From Treponema sp. (GTDB taxonomy: Bacteria > Spirochaetota > Spirochaetia > Treponematales > Breznakiellaceae), in assembly GCA_031281855.1 (NCBI GenBank), contig JAITEW010000027.1, positions 1 through 6,382 on the forward strand: a DNA stretch of 6,382 nt. Reading direction: 5' to 3'. This document shows, piece by piece, positions 1-6,010 of this stretch. Both the position numbers and the translations under genes were made by a program. The notes under the pieces were generated by a model. It made no database searches and was not told the DNA's origin. It saw only the letters and a program-made list of their open reading frames with translations. Every line of letters starts with the position of its first letter. The first letter of the stretch is position 1.

Positions 1-109
1 CGCAGAGCCCCGACAGAACCGCCAGGGGCGCGGAGGCGTAGAGCAGCCGCCGGTTTTTCCCCGCCAGGGACAGCACGTAGCCCAGGCCCTTCTGTTCTTT
101 TTTCTTCAT
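1..109 (-). CDS. N-terminus of a probable ABC exporter (ATP-binding/permease protein), truncated by window edge
   Basis: Only the first 36 codons lie in the window. They begin MKKKEQKGLGYVLSLAGK and continue into a hydrophobic stretch (LLYASAPLAVLSGL, about residues 22-35). A short charged start, a 'LxLAGKNRRLLY' segment and then the first membrane helix is typical of MsbA-like type-I ABC exporters with fused permease and ATPase domains. The start is well supported by a perfect AGGAGG ribosome site at 116-121, six bases before the ATG at 107-109. It lies downstream of the TetR-family gene on the same strand, a common pairing in which the repressor controls an exporter. No Walker or signature motifs are visible because the gene leaves the window. 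Another small-N-terminus membrane protein is possible, so the product call is moderate while the gene start is strong. Confidence 0.55.
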   Translation of the reverse strand, partial: MKKKEQKGLGYVLSLAGKNRRLLYASAPLAVLSGLC

Positions 110-134
110 TAATTACCTCCTGAAATATCATATA

Positions 135-150
135 GTTAGCTAATACTAAC
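135..150. repeat. Small palindrome upstream of the exporter gene
   Basis: GTTAG (135-139) and CTAAC (146-150) are perfect inverted copies six bases apart. The sequence also contains the 8-bp palindrome TTAGCTAA (136-143). It lies in the AT-rich leader of the minus-strand exporter gene, 14-29 bases before the AGGAGG site. It could be a regulator site or just an AT-rich coincidence. It does not match the operator half-sites seen upstream of the repressor gene. No convincing -35/-10 pair was found here, so the exporter is probably read from the repressor promoter. Confidence 0.3.
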
Positions 151-187
151 AATAAGATAAAAAAATACTTTTCACTTCTTCGACTTT

Positions 188-225
188 TTCGCCTGCGAAC
201 CGAAGGTTCGATTCGCCTGCGGTTC
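188..225. repeat. Compact repeat with hairpin in the repressor-exporter gap
   Basis: The 10-base word TTCGCCTGCG occurs twice (188-197 and 212-221). Between them is a perfect 6-bp stem with a 3-base loop, CGAACC (196-201) and GGTTCG (205-210). An alternative pairing joins GAACCG (197-202) with CGGTTC (220-225). It begins a few bases after the stop of the minus-strand repressor gene. No U-run follows the stem on either strand, so it is not a standard intrinsic terminator. It may be a dispersed genomic repeat or an mRNA-processing or attenuating hairpin between repressor and exporter. Confidence 0.5.
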
Positions 226-229
226 ATTT

Positions 230-865
230 CTATTTTTCTTTTGAGTCCCCTGGTATCAGCAACGCTTTCCACCCGCCGGTGCAAAAGAGGCCATAGGTCC
301 TGGCGTATTTTAAGGCGTCCTTCAGTTCTTTGCCCCGGAGCAGAATCTCAAAAAACCCGGAGTACTGCCCCAGGGTAACAATGTATAGTTCCTCTTTGGA
401 CAATTTTCGTATCTTGTAGCCCCGCTTCCGGGCGGTCCGGATATACCGCGAAGTTAACTCCAGGTCCGTCAGGATGATTTTCTCTTTGAAGTCCCCGTAC
501 ACCGTTTGTTTTGACGCAGAAAGGAGGAGCTTGACCGCGTCCAGACGGCCATAGATATGCCGGAAAAAGGTTTCCACATCCTGGACCGAATTTTCCCACA
601 TGGGATTTAAGCCTTCGGAATCCAGAAGTTTTTCATAATGGTCAGTCTCTTTCCGCAACGTATCAAGAACTTCATGGTAAACCGGCTCTACCAGGGCTTT
701 GTAAAGGCTTTCCTTGTCCGCGTAATGCCGGTATAACGCGCCTGTGGTAACCCCCGCTGCGGCGGCTATCTTGCGTAAAGACGCGCCGGCGTAGCCGTTC
801 CGCAAGAATTCAGCGGCGGCGCTTTTTAGAATTTTTTCTATAGTGTTTGCCGGGTCCGGCGGCAT
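230..865 (-). CDS. TetR/AcrR-family transcriptional repressor
   Basis: A 211-residue protein of normal TetR-family length. Residues about 9-57 form the DNA-binding domain: helix 1 ILKSAAAEFLRNGYAGAS, then RKIAAAAGVTTGALYRHYADKESLY, the family's helix-turn-helix with the conserved GALYRHYADKESL recognition-helix segment. The remaining ~150 residues are the ligand-binding and dimerisation part, which diverges too much to name an effector. The ATG at 863-865 follows an AAGGGGAG ribosome site. A sigma-70-type promoter and two abutting operators lie just upstream, implying autorepression. The next gene downstream on the same strand starts like an ABC exporter, so control of an efflux or export pump by an unknown small molecule is the likely role. 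Family is certain; target is inferred from context. Confidence 0.93.
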   Translation of the reverse strand: MPPDPANTIEKILKSAAAEFLRNGYAGASLRKIAAAAGVTTGALYRHYADKESLYKALVEPVYHEVLDTLRKETDHYEKLLDSEGLNPMWENSVQDVETFFRHIYGRLDAVKLLLSASKQTVYGDFKEKIILTDLELTSRYIRTARKRGYKIRKLSKEELYIVTLGQYSGFFEILLRGKELKDALKYARTYGLFCTGGWKALLIPGDSKEK

Positions 866-881
866 AAGCTCCCCTTTATCA

Positions 882-913
882 GGTAACAGACGTTACCGGT
901 AACAACTGTTATC
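882..913. promoter_or_regulatory. Two tandem 16-bp operators, probable TetR-family binding sites
   Basis: GGTAACAGACGTTACC (882-897) and GGTAACAACTGTTATC (898-913) abut exactly. Each is an inverted repeat of a 6-base half-site, G[G/A]TAAC, around a 4-base spacer. The first is perfect; the second has one mismatch between its arms. The junction forms the perfect palindrome GTTACCGGTAAC (892-903). A degenerate third copy may lie at 925-940 (AATAAC-AGTT-GTCAAT). The pair covers the -10 element and start region of the repressor promoter, where a bound repressor would block initiation. Binding of the adjacent TetR protein is inferred. Confidence 0.75.
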
Positions 914-936
914 TTACAAGGGAAAATAACAGTTGT
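902..936. repeat. 11-bp inverted repeat spanning the repressor promoter
   Basis: ACAACTGTTAT (902-912) and ATAACAGTTGT (926-936) are perfect inverted copies separated by 13 bases. One arm overlaps the second operator and the -10 element; the other overlaps the -35 element of the repressor promoter. The arms contain operator-like half-sites, so a third repressor dimer or a looped complex could bind here. Confidence 0.6.
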
Positions 937-939
937 CAA
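911..939 (-). promoter_or_regulatory. Sigma-70-type promoter for the TetR-family gene
   Basis: On the minus strand a perfect -35 TTGACA (934-939) is followed by a 17-base spacer and the -10 TAAGAT (911-916), which matches four of six consensus bases. The expected start is near 904, about 40 bases before the repressor ATG. Its overlap with the tandem operators strengthens the call. Confidence 0.75.
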
Positions 940-966
940 TACTAATCACGTTTTTGCAGTACGGCC

Positions 967-994
967 TAAACCCTTTTCCGCAAAATTCCGATAA
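967..994 (+). promoter_or_regulatory. Probable sigma-28 (FliA/WhiG) flagellar promoter
   Basis: TAAA (967-970), 16 bases, then tCCGATAA (987-994) matches the flagellar sigma-28 consensus TAAA-N15-GCCGATAA in all four -35 bases and seven of eight -10 bases. The spacing is one base longer than the enterobacterial norm. It is the only such site seen ahead of the five-gene flagellar operon, and flgK/flgL are classic late genes. Caution: transcription would start near 1000, leaving a leader of only about 10 bases before the ATG at 1010, which would trim the AAAGGGGG ribosome site. Confidence 0.65.
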
Positions 995-1009
995 AGAAAG
1001 GGGGTTCGT

Positions 1010-1516
1010 ATGAATACGATGTGGGATTATAGACGGTGTGTTCAGGTTTTTAGCCAGGAACTGGCTCTGCTCAAAAAGATTTCGTCAGTTCAGGATTCGG
1101 TACGCCACGCGGTTTTGGCCCGGGAATGGACGGATTTTGACTGGAAAATGGCGGAAATCAACCAGTTAGGTATGGAACTCGGCGTTCTGGAACAGGAACG
1201 GGCCGGGCTTTTCGCCGCTTTAACCGGGGAACTCATGGGAAATTCCGGCCAAGCGGCGCCCTTTTATACCATCGTGTCGCGGCTCCCTGAAGAAGAACGG
1301 AGAGCCCTTTCGGACCTTTTCAGGACCATCAAGATGGAAACCATCAAAATGAGGGCTGTTAACGAATCCTTCCTCAACTACCTCAATGAGGCGAAAACCA
1401 TGGCCGCAGCGTACCTGGAAGCCCTGTTCCCTGCCAGAGGCGGCAAGCTTTATACCCGCAAAGGCGGGCAGGCGGCGCAGGAACTCAAGAGCATGGTTTT
1501 TAACCGGCACATTTAA
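1010..1516 (+). CDS. flgN: FlgN-like flagellar export chaperone for FlgK/FlgL
   Basis: A 168-residue soluble, largely helical protein with no signal peptide or membrane segment. FlgN holds FlgK and FlgL in the cytoplasm and delivers them to the flagellar export apparatus. The support is context more than sequence: it is the first gene of the operon, ends 26 bases before flgK, lies behind a sigma-28-type promoter, and has the right length and helical character (long charged helices at about 5-75 and 90-140, with LGVLEQERAGLFAAL and RALSDLFRTIKMETIKMRAVNESFLNYLNEA spacing typical of the family). The last ~28 residues are basic and probably disordered. The ATG follows an AAAGGGGG site (997-1004). 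FlgN family members are poorly conserved, so the gene is certain but the name is an inference. Confidence 0.72.
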   Translation: MNTMWDYRRCVQVFSQELALLKKISSVQDSVRHAVLAREWTDFDWKMAEINQLGMELGVLEQERAGLFAALTGELMGNSGQAAPFYTIVSRLPEEERRALSDLFRTIKMETIKMRAVNESFLNYLNEAKTMAAAYLEALFPARGGKLYTRKGGQAAQELKSMVFNRHI

Positions 1517-1542
1517 CAGCCAAGAAACCCAAGGAGCGGTAT

Positions 1543-3426
1543 ATGACTTCTACCTTTTTGCCTATTGAAATCGGGAAGCGGGCTGTAGACGCCCATCAGC
1601 AGGCTTTGAACGTAACAGGGCACAACCTTTCCAACGCTTCTACCGAAGGCTATTCCCGGCAGCGGGTGGAATTTGTTCCCTTTGAACCCATCTACCTGCC
1701 GGGGCTCAACCGTGAAGAGACTCCCGGCCAGATAGGCCAGGGGGTGGTCGTCGAAAGGATAGAGCGCCTTAGGGACCAGCTTCTGGACCGCCGTATTACG
1801 GCCCAGGCCGGCGGGGAAGGGTACTGGAAGGCCAGGGACCCTTACATCCGGGAGATGGAGCAGATCTACCTTGAGCCCGGACAGAATTCCATACGCAGCA
1901 AAATGGACGAATTCTGGAATTCCTGGCAGGAGTTGTCAATACATCCGGCTGACAGCGCGCCCAGGATGGCGGTGCTGGAGCGCGGGAAGACCCTGGTAGA
2001 CGGCATCCACGAACGCTACAGCGCCCTCAAGCGCCTCCAGGATCAGACCGAAGAAGACATACGCCTTACCGTGGAACGGGTAAACGATATTACCAGACAG
2101 ATCGCGGGGCTCAACGGGGATATACAGAAAGTGAAGGCCCAGGGCGACAATCCTAACGATCTTTTGGACCGCAGGGATCTTCTGGTGGACAAGCTTTCGT
2201 CCCTCGTAAACATAAGCGTAGACACCCGGGACCCTGATGAATTCATGGTCCACACCGCGGGGGTGATCCTGGTTCAGGGAAAGATAGGCCGGCAGTTTGA
2301 CCTTGCGAGGAACAGTGAAACAGGGTATTCGGACATAGTGTGGAACGAGACCCGGGAATACCTGGAATTCCGCAACGGCGATCACAACGGAAGCCTGGGA
2401 GCCCTGGTGGATCTTCGGGACCATACCATACAGTCGGAAATTCAGATCCTGGACAATATGACCATGAACTTCGTGGGCCTGGTAAACGAGGTCCACCAGA
2501 AGGGCTACGGCATCAACGGCGCGACAGGCTTAAGTTTTTTTACCGAGCATCCCTTTGCGACTAATGTGAACGGCGACTACGACCGGAACGGCGACGGGGA
2601 CTACGATTCTTCCTACGTCTTCAGGGTTTCAGGGACCAATGTCCTGGAAAGCCGGGCCCAGGTTGGGCTTGAGGGGACCATCACCCTTTCGGCCGCAGAC
2701 GGCGTCCGGCAGATACCCTATTACCCGACAGACACAGTGGCGGACATTATCACAAGGATCAACAATTCCGGCGCCGAAGTTACGGCCCGGCTTAACCGCG
2801 ACGGCTACCTCACCATGAAGGGGGCCCCTACGGAGACGGCGGAGACCCCGGATTTTGTGATCCGCTATATTGAAGATTCAGGCCATTTTCTCGCGGGCTA
2901 CGCGGGGCTCCTCAGCGCCTCGGGCCCTGAAGGCGCTTATGACTGGGCCAGGGGCGGCGCGGTATCCAGCCTTGTTGAAACCGCAGGCTGGGAAGTAGCG
3001 CCTATAGCCCATCCCTCGGGGTGGATCGAAGTGAACCCCGCTCTGGTCAGGGACCCCGGATCCGTGGCCGCAGGGTTCGGCGAAAACGGCAGGCCCGCCA
3101 ATCCCGGTAACGGGGAGGCCGCTATGGCCATAGCCGCTATCAGGAACAACGAGGTTATGGTAGGCCAGTTCCGTACTTTCGATGACTACTTCGCCGATTC
3201 CGTGGGCCGCATCGGCCTTTTAGGCGAACAAAGCGGCAGGGCCCTGGAAACCCAGAACCTCATTATGAAACAGCTTGAAGAGATGCGCCAGTCCGTTTCG
3301 GGAGTAAACATGGACGAAGAGCTGTCGAATATGCTCAAATATCAGCACGGCTACAACGCTGCGGCCCGGTTCATCACTACGGTAAACGCCATGTTTGACA
3401 CTCTTATCAACAAAATGGGCGTCTAA
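1543..3426 (+). CDS. flgK: Flagellar hook-associated protein 1, FlgK
   Basis: The 627-residue FlgK forms the first of the two junction rings joining hook to filament; in spirochaetes this lies in the periplasm. The N-terminus has the diagnostic rod/hook-family segment ALNVTGHNLSNASTEGYSRQ at about 22-41. The C-terminus (about 580-627) has the matching VNMDEELSNMLKYQHGYNAAARF helix and MFDTLI ending; the two ends pair as a coiled coil. It is about 80 residues longer than E. coli FlgK. The extra length is in the surface domains: an acidic D345-x-D-x-N-G-D-G-D-Y-D355 loop resembling an EF-hand/dockerin calcium loop, and a hook-IN-like segment at about 378-427 (ITLS ... TDTVADIITRINNSGAEV ... LTMKG). 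The ATG at 1543 follows AAGGAG. flgL starts 12 bases after the stop. Confidence 0.97.
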   Translation: MTSTFLPIEIGKRAVDAHQQALNVTGHNLSNASTEGYSRQRVEFVPFEPIYLPGLNREETPGQIGQGVVVERIERLRDQLLDRRITAQAGGEGYWKARDPYIREMEQIYLEPGQNSIRSKMDEFWNSWQELSIHPADSAPRMAVLERGKTLVDGIHERYSALKRLQDQTEEDIRLTVERVNDITRQIAGLNGDIQKVKAQGDNPNDLLDRRDLLVDKLSSLVNISVDTRDPDEFMVHTAGVILVQGKIGRQFDLARNSETGYSDIVWNETREYLEFRNGDHNGSLGALVDLRDHTIQSEIQILDNMTMNFVGLVNEVHQKGYGINGATGLSFFTEHPFATNVNGDYDRNGDGDYDSSYVFRVSGTNVLESRAQVGLEGTITLSAADGVRQIPYYPTDTVADIITRINNSGAEVTARLNRDGYLTMKGAPTETAETPDFVIRYIEDSGHFLAGYAGLLSASGPEGAYDWARGGAVSSLVETAGWEVAPIAHPSGWIEVNPALVRDPGSVAAGFGENGRPANPGNGEAAMAIAAIRNNEVMVGQFRTFDDYFADSVGRIGLLGEQSGRALETQNLIMKQLEEMRQSVSGVNMDEELSNMLKYQHGYNAAARFITTVNAMFDTLINKMGV

Positions 3427-3438
3427 GAGGAGTAACCC

Positions 3439-4686
3439 ATGAGAAGAATATCCACTAATATGCCTAATGACGATATCCAGTACCGCCTCAGGAGGCAGGA
3501 AGAAGGGCTTTCCGCTATCCAATCCAAAATAGGCTCGCAGAAACGCATCCAGGAACTCCGGGACGATCCCCTGGCGGCTTCCCATGCGGTGCGCTACGAA
3601 TCCTACCTGGCCCGGCTGGAACGCTTCGAACAGAACACCCTTTACGCCAGGGATCACTTCCGGCAGGCGGACATTTATATACACAACGCCGTGGATGTGA
3701 TGCAGCGCATACGGGATCTTTCGGTACAGGGCGCCAACGGCATCTACTCCAAAGACGATCTCAGGAACATAGCGGTGGAAGTCAACGAACTGCTCAAGGA
3801 ACTGGTCTCGATTTCCAATTCCGTAGGGCCTGACGGCAACAGGATCTTCGCAGGCGACAAGGCTTTTACCGAGCCTTTCAGGATTGTAGAAGGCACAATC
3901 CAGGGCGGAGGGGAATCCATGGTGGTAAACGTGGAGTACCGCGGTTCAGGACCTAACCGCAGCGTTGAGATCACCGACCGTACTTATGCGGAACTGGACA
4001 TAGGAGGAGGGGAGGCCTTTTGGGCCGAAAAGATGCAGATCTTCTCCAGTACCGATGCTTCCGGCTGGCAGGCCCAGGCCCCAGGGGCCTTCTATATAGA
4101 CGGCAGGGAAATTCCCGTAACCCCTGGGGATACCCTTCCGGCTTTAGTAGCAAAAATCAACGAATCTTCGGCGCCTGTAAAGGCCTATATCGATCCCGAC
4201 AGCCGGGGCATTGCCCTTGAGGGGACCAATCCCCACCTTATCCGCCTGGAAGACAAACAGGGCTCCCGTACCCTTGAGGAACTGGGGCTGATACAGTTTA
4301 ACAACGATCCTTCGGCTCCTAACTGGAACCCTTCTGCGAGGGTAAGCGGCGGCTCGGTCTTCGATATGGTGCTGCGCCTGCGGGACGCCCTTTTCCGGGG
4401 TGATCAGGATTTTACAGGCTCCCAGGGCATAGGGGGCATAGATCTGGCGCTCCAGAACCTGGAGACCAGGCTTGCCGACATCGGAAGCCGCCAGGAACGG
4501 GCGGAACTGGCCTGGACCAGGCTTAACCAGGAGATACCCAATACGGCTTCATACCTGGCCCGTGAATCGGCCCTGGATATGGCGGAAGCGGCTACGGATC
4601 TTGCGCAGATGGACTTTGCCCACAAGGCGGCCCTCCAGACTGCGGCAAAAATAGTGCCTCCTACTTTGCTGGATTTCCTGCGTTAA
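3439..4686 (+). CDS. flgL: Flagellar hook-associated protein 3, FlgL
   Basis: The 415-residue FlgL forms the second hook-filament junction ring. The N-terminus MRRISTNMPNDDIQYRLRRQ and the region to about 145 (RDDPLAASHAVRYES, DVMQRIRDLSVQGANG, NSVGPDGNRIFAG) are the flagellin-like helical domain with the 'GN-IFAG' turn typical of FlgL. The C-terminal helix (about 335-405, DLALQNLETRLADIGSRQER to the DLAQMDFAHKAALQTAAKI end) is its partner. It is about 100 residues longer than E. coli FlgL. The added middle holds a hook-IN-like segment at about 218-262 (FYIDGREI ... TLPALVAKINESSAPV ... IALEG) resembling the one in FlgK. The ATG follows GAGGAG. It ends with adjacent in-frame stops TAA-TAG (4684-4689), and fliW starts 33 bases later. 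Confidence 0.96.
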   Translation: MRRISTNMPNDDIQYRLRRQEEGLSAIQSKIGSQKRIQELRDDPLAASHAVRYESYLARLERFEQNTLYARDHFRQADIYIHNAVDVMQRIRDLSVQGANGIYSKDDLRNIAVEVNELLKELVSISNSVGPDGNRIFAGDKAFTEPFRIVEGTIQGGGESMVVNVEYRGSGPNRSVEITDRTYAELDIGGGEAFWAEKMQIFSSTDASGWQAQAPGAFYIDGREIPVTPGDTLPALVAKINESSAPVKAYIDPDSRGIALEGTNPHLIRLEDKQGSRTLEELGLIQFNNDPSAPNWNPSARVSGGSVFDMVLRLRDALFRGDQDFTGSQGIGGIDLALQNLETRLADIGSRQERAELAWTRLNQEIPNTASYLARESALDMAEAATDLAQMDFAHKAALQTAAKIVPPTLLDFLR

Positions 4687-4719
4687 TAGTTTTTTAGTTT
4701 TTAGATTGAGGAGTTAAAG

Positions 4720-5181
4720 GTGAAGGTTGATACCAAAGCGTACGGGCTGGTTGATGTGGATGAGCGGCAGAAGATTTTCTTTCCCCAAGGGCTTCTGGGT
4801 TTCGAGTCTTTACAGGACTATGTGCTTCTGGACGCCGAGCGCCAGCCTTTTTACTGGCTCCAGTCCGTTGACAATGTTCAGGTAGCTTTTATCCTGATAA
4901 ACCCTTTTCTTTTCCGGCCTGATTACGAAGCTAACATCGACAACGAAGAGCTGAAACAGATAAGCATCTCCGATCCGGGCAAAGCCCTTATCTTTTCTAT
5001 CGTTACTATCCCTCCTGAAGGGGGCTCTATGACCGCCAACCTCCAGGGGCCTCTGGTGATAAACCGGGACACCCGGCAGGGCCTCCAGGTGGTTTTGACG
5101 GACAGCCGCTGGAAAACCAAACATGACATCATGGCGGAACTCTCTGCCGCCCGGACCCCCGGCGCTGGGGAGAGGAACTAG
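4720..5181 (+). CDS. fliW: Flagellar assembly factor FliW
   Basis: A 153-residue cytoplasmic protein of normal FliW length. The conserved signature is at about residues 20-66: FFPQGLLGFESLQDYVLLD, then PFYWLQSVDNVQVAFILINPFLF, followed by ISDPGKALIFSIVTIPPEG and NLQGPLVINRDTRQGLQVVL. FliW binds flagellin, and when free it binds CsrA and relieves CsrA repression of flagellin translation, a partner switch shown in Bacillus and Campylobacter. The start is GTG at 4720, chosen because it has a GAGGAG ribosome site six bases upstream (4708-4713) and begins the conserved KVDTKAYG segment. The 33-base gap after flgL has no hairpin or promoter that I can see. It ends two bases before csrA, so the two are very likely translationally coupled. 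Confidence 0.97.
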   Translation: MKVDTKAYGLVDVDERQKIFFPQGLLGFESLQDYVLLDAERQPFYWLQSVDNVQVAFILINPFLFRPDYEANIDNEELKQISISDPGKALIFSIVTIPPEGGSMTANLQGPLVINRDTRQGLQVVLTDSRWKTKHDIMAELSAARTPGAGERN

Positions 5182-5183
5182 CC

Positions 5184-5438
5184 ATGCTGATACTTTCCAG
5201 AAAAGTCAACGAAAAGATAATGATAGGCGATGACATCTCGGTGTCCATAATCGAGATACGCGGAGATCAGGTGCGCCTGGGTGTTGACGCCCCTAAGGCG
5301 GTAAAAGTGTACCGCCAGGAAGTCTTTGACGCCATCAGGGCGGAAAACAAAGCCGCAGCGGAATCCGTTCCGGTCATACCTGAACTGGGCATAAACGCGA
5401 AGCGGGAACCCCAAGCCCTGAACTTGACCCGCACTTAA
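5184..5438 (+). CDS. csrA: Carbon storage regulator CsrA, RNA-binding translational regulator
   Basis: An 84-residue protein whose first ~60 residues are canonical CsrA: MLILSRK at the start, GDDISVSIIEIRGDQVRLGVDAPK in the middle, and YRQEVFDAI carrying the RNA-binding R44. CsrA dimers bind GGA motifs in mRNA leaders, usually over the ribosome site, and in flagellated Gram-positives and spirochaetes are counteracted by FliW. N55, needed for FliW response in B. subtilis CsrA, is present (RAEN55K). The ATG at 5184 follows GAGAGGAAC inside the end of fliW. The tail is about 10 residues longer than I recall for B. subtilis CsrA (74). The last five codons (80-84) lie in a 13-bp inverted repeat shared with the neighbouring transposase gene, suggesting the tail was altered by insertion. 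Confidence 0.97.
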   Translation: MLILSRKVNEKIMIGDDISVSIIEIRGDQVRLGVDAPKAVKVYRQEVFDAIRAENKAAAESVPVIPELGINAKREPQALNLTRT

Positions 5439-5446
5439 ACCTGATA

Positions 5447-5466
5447 GCCCCGGAGCGGGGGATTTT
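5447..5466 (+). terminator. Candidate terminator of the flagellar operon
   Basis: Nine bases after the csrA stop, CCCCG (5448-5452) and CGGGG (5456-5460) form a 5-bp GC stem with a GAG loop, followed by GATTTT. The stem is strong but the T-run is only four bases, so termination may be partial or helped by the surrounding 13-bp inverted repeat. Confidence 0.45.
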
Positions 5467-5475
5467 ACGTAAAAT
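5462..5475. repeat. 14-bp perfect palindrome at the transposase stop
   Basis: ATTTTACGTAAAAT reads the same on both strands and includes the transposase stop codon (5465-5467, minus strand). It sits inside the larger 13-bp inverted repeat, directly after the GC hairpin. It may be part of the element-end structure. Confidence 0.5.
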
Positions 5476-6010
5476 GCGGGTCAAGTTTAAATTCGGTGAC
5501 TGACACCTCTGGTAACAGCTTGACATACGATAGGCGGGTAAAACCGGTATAGTCAACCAGGCCGGAAAGGTTATGCCGGATATAATACGCGCCGGAAGCT
5601 TTCCATTCTCCCACATCATGCGCCAAACCGGCTTTGACGGGGTTTTGGTCTATATACTCCATAACATAAAAATACTCCTGCGGGTCTTTAATAGGCCGGG
5701 AAAAATACCGTTCCCCCCACAAATGGTCCGTGGAACCGTGTATGCGGTTCCAGCGCTTGGCCGAATGGGTCTTGATCCACTGCATAATCAGCGAGAGGCT
5801 GCCCCCTTTACCGGGTATAATGAGCAGGTGTATATGGGTTGGCATAATACAGAAATTGGCAAGCCTGAAACCGAACTTTTCTTTCGCGTCCCTGAGGACA
5901 AGCAACATGGTTTTTCTGCCCACATTACATTCAAAAACCCGTTTTTTGTCATTAGTCCGTGAAGTAACATGATAAGCCGCCCCTTCAACAAATTCGCGTT
6001 TTTTTCGCAT
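5465..6010 (-). CDS. REP-associated tyrosine transposase (Y1/IS200-like HUH family)
   Basis: A 181-residue intact protein. The metal-binding HUH motif is H59-I60-H61 in NFCIMPTHIHLLI. The RAYT hallmark WGERYFSRPI is at about 98-107, and the catalytic tyrosine is most likely Y119 in YIDQNPVKAGL. The N-terminus RKKREFVEGAAYHVTSRTND is the usual first strand of the family. Such enzymes cut and join single-stranded DNA at hairpin REP-type sequences. The ATG at 6010 has a GGGGG ribosome site seven bases upstream. All key residues are present, so it may be active. Its last ~17 codons encode both the GGTGTCAGTCACC motif (VSVT) and one arm of the inverted repeat shared with csrA, so its 3' end doubles as repeat DNA. 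It converges on csrA. Confidence 0.93.
   Translation of the reverse strand: MRKKREFVEGAAYHVTSRTNDKKRVFECNVGRKTMLLVLRDAKEKFGFRLANFCIMPTHIHLLIIPGKGGSLSLIMQWIKTHSAKRWNRIHGSTDHLWGERYFSRPIKDPQEYFYVMEYIDQNPVKAGLAHDVGEWKASGAYYIRHNLSGLVDYTGFTRLSYVKLLPEVSVTEFKLDPHFT
5495..5510. repeat. Left copy of a 16-bp direct repeat flanking the transposase
   Basis: GGTGACTGACACCTCT, identical to 6082-6097, lies inside the 3' end of the transposase gene. The GGTGAC/GACACC core is an imperfect palindrome. Confidence 0.8.

Larger units (their letters stand above)
5421..5487. repeat. 13-bp perfect inverted repeat joining csrA and transposase 3' ends
   Basis: AACTTGACCCGCA (5421-5433) and TGCGGGTCAAGTT (5475-5487) are perfect inverted copies with 41 bases between. 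The left arm is csrA codons 80-84; the right arm encodes KLDPH near the transposase C-terminus on the other strand. The space between holds a GC hairpin and a 14-bp palindrome. It may be a mobile-element end, or a two-way terminator between convergent genes. Confidence 0.8.

Noticed and set aside
866..1009. Small RNA or riboswitch in the divergent intergenic region
   Set aside because: The inverted repeats are explained by operator and promoter geometry. There is no terminator-like stem with a T-run and no recognisable aptamer core.
1936..2496. Long minus-strand open frame within flgK
   Set aside because: A shadow of the FlgK coding sequence in GC-rich DNA. FlgK is supported by conserved ends on the other strand, and this frame has no recognisable domain.
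3220..3684. Minus-strand open frame across the flgK-flgL junction
   Set aside because: It overlaps two well-supported genes on the other strand and shows no family signature.
5511..5520. GGTAACAGCT resembles the start of the repressor operator at 882
   Set aside because: Only one half-site is present with no inverted partner, and it lies inside the transposase coding sequence; treated as chance.
5573..5962. Plus-strand open frame of 129 codons over the transposase
   Set aside because: It is antisense to an intact Y1 transposase with HUH and Tyr motifs. Its own translation shows no family pattern and no convincing ribosome site.
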